From: Eretmocerus hayati | Taxonomy: Eukaryota > Arthropoda > Insecta > Hymenoptera > Aphelinidae | Length of the DNA stretch: 64,000 nucleotides | Direction of reading: 5' to 3' | Assembly: GCA_029851415.1 (NCBI GenBank) | Contig: CM056742.1 | Location: 16,223,736 to 16,287,735, forward strand | In this document: positions 63,396-64,000 of the stretch, one piece after another | Numbering within the stretch: the stretch's first letter is position 1 | Layout of the letters: each line of letters begins with the position of its first letter | Position numbers and translations under genes: made by a program | Notes under the pieces: generated by a model | What the model saw: only the letters and a program-made list of their open reading frames with translations | The model's database searches: none | What the model was told of the DNA's origin: nothing

Positions 63396-63733
63396 CTTTG
63401 CAAATGATTCCATCGAAAGAGGGCAAACTGATCCCGCTTGCAAGACAAAAGGCTTTAGAGATCGGCGTAAGATCAATAAAATCATCTTGCGTTCTTTTAG
63501 CGACATACGATCCCACTTACTGAAATACCTGCAAATGTCAGACATGAAATCGACCATTCAAGATAATCCGAAAAAGAGGAAAATAGGACGTACGCTGATT
63601 CGAATAGTCGTTCACTGTAGTCAATAATTTCTTGCCCCATCCAGTTGACGCAGAGTAAGGCAGTTTTCACAGCGACCCACATTATCGGGCATGCGTATCT
63701 TTTAATAGGAGGAGCATCCTTCGCATAAGCCAT
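63396..63733 (-). CDS. Odorant receptor (7tm_6), two internal exons; gene B, runs off the right edge
   Basis: Exon 63594-63733 (140 nt) encodes AYAKDAPPIKRYACPIMWV and then NWMGQEIIDYSERLFESA. Exon 63396-63528 (133 nt) encodes YFSKWDRMSLKERKMILLIL followed by the SMESFAK block. Both have GT-AG borders and the same lengths as the matching exons of gene A. They cover the region before and into the last transmembrane helix of the family. Upstream exons should lie beyond 64000. The final short exon was not identified in 62371-63395. Confidence 0.75.
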
Positions 63734-64000
63734 CTAGAATTGAATTTCGATGAGTAAACTTCCTCAAAGAGCTACGTGACAATTTTCAATCTAGTCGGAT
63801 TCCTTATCTGCATGCACGGTCTCTCAAACTAACACATCAAACTCCGTGACCAAACTATATATGGGTCATTTCGGGGCATTTCAGCCAAGGCCGTCACCAG
63901 GGGGGTCTGGAAAAAATCCCAAAAAATTTTTTCATGTTAGTACCATGTTTGAGTAGTACGAAAAAATTTTTTGGAAAGTTTTTCAAAGCTCCCCATGGGC
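63734..64000. other. Intron of receptor gene B (partial)
   Basis: Sequence between the 140-nt exon and the window edge; the next upstream exon was not seen. Confidence 0.35.

Overview
The window looks like insect genomic DNA, probably hymenopteran (inference). It is AT-rich and intron-bearing, carries pieces of odorant-receptor genes (7tm_6) at both ends, and is packed with DNA transposons, fold-back MITEs and decayed LINEs. In its middle sits one complete, apparently intact Polinton/Maverick element (a virus-like self-synthesizing transposon) at 16374-37847, 21,474 bp. The element is bounded by complex terminal inverted repeats and a perfect 6-bp target duplication, CGGGAA.

Polinton layout. 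The left arm is read leftward: two tiny N-myristoylation-type proteins (16801-17010, 17054-17224), a protein of unknown function (17249-17773), a Cys/His-rich protein (17794-18381), major capsid protein (18399-19637), penton-like minor capsid protein (19820-20509), adenovirus-type cysteine protease (about 20554-20904 or longer) and a phospholipase A2/pX-like protein (20922-21830). A bidirectional core promoter then switches to rightward genes: packaging ATPase (21929-22630), a conserved Polinton protein (22674-23597), a fibre-like coiled-coil protein (23624-24052) and a chromodomain retrovirus-type integrase (24049-24966). Next come a leftward two-exon small gene (25147-25564) and the protein-primed DNA polymerase B (25568-29779). 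The right arm has a rightward two-exon paralogue of the 17249-17773 gene (30308-31021) and a leftward five-exon gene (32537-35278; 755 codons, acidic repeats, Lys/Glu-rich and poly-Gln tracts). Together these cover integration, replication, genome packaging, capsid formation and maturation, and probably membrane penetration. All core reading frames are open, so the copy is young or still functional.

Nearly all Polinton genes share a compact promoter: a TATA box about 32 bp before an arthropod initiator (TCAGT or TCATT), with the ATG often only 8-30 nt downstream. These sites were used to choose several starts.

Flanks. The left flank (1-16367) holds the end of an odorant-receptor gene (770-2258), a fold-back repeat (3218-4432), a pair of 0.9-kb fold-back elements with internal tRNA-like sequences (5207-7268), an isolated receptor-like exon (7754-7871), a LINE remnant (about 7905-9490), a helentron-like non-autonomous element with a 317-bp minisatellite (9883-11943), a large palindrome (12640-13975) and a possible receptor exon (15321-15443). 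The right flank (37854-64000) holds a decayed Tigger/pogo transposon, long palindromes, two more helentron-like copies, TTAA- and TA-flanked MITEs, a LINE endonuclease fragment split by a MITE, a hAT remnant with a perfect 8-bp duplication, and a second odorant-receptor gene running off the right edge (63396-63733). The Polinton therefore appears to have landed in a repeat-rich odorant-receptor cluster.
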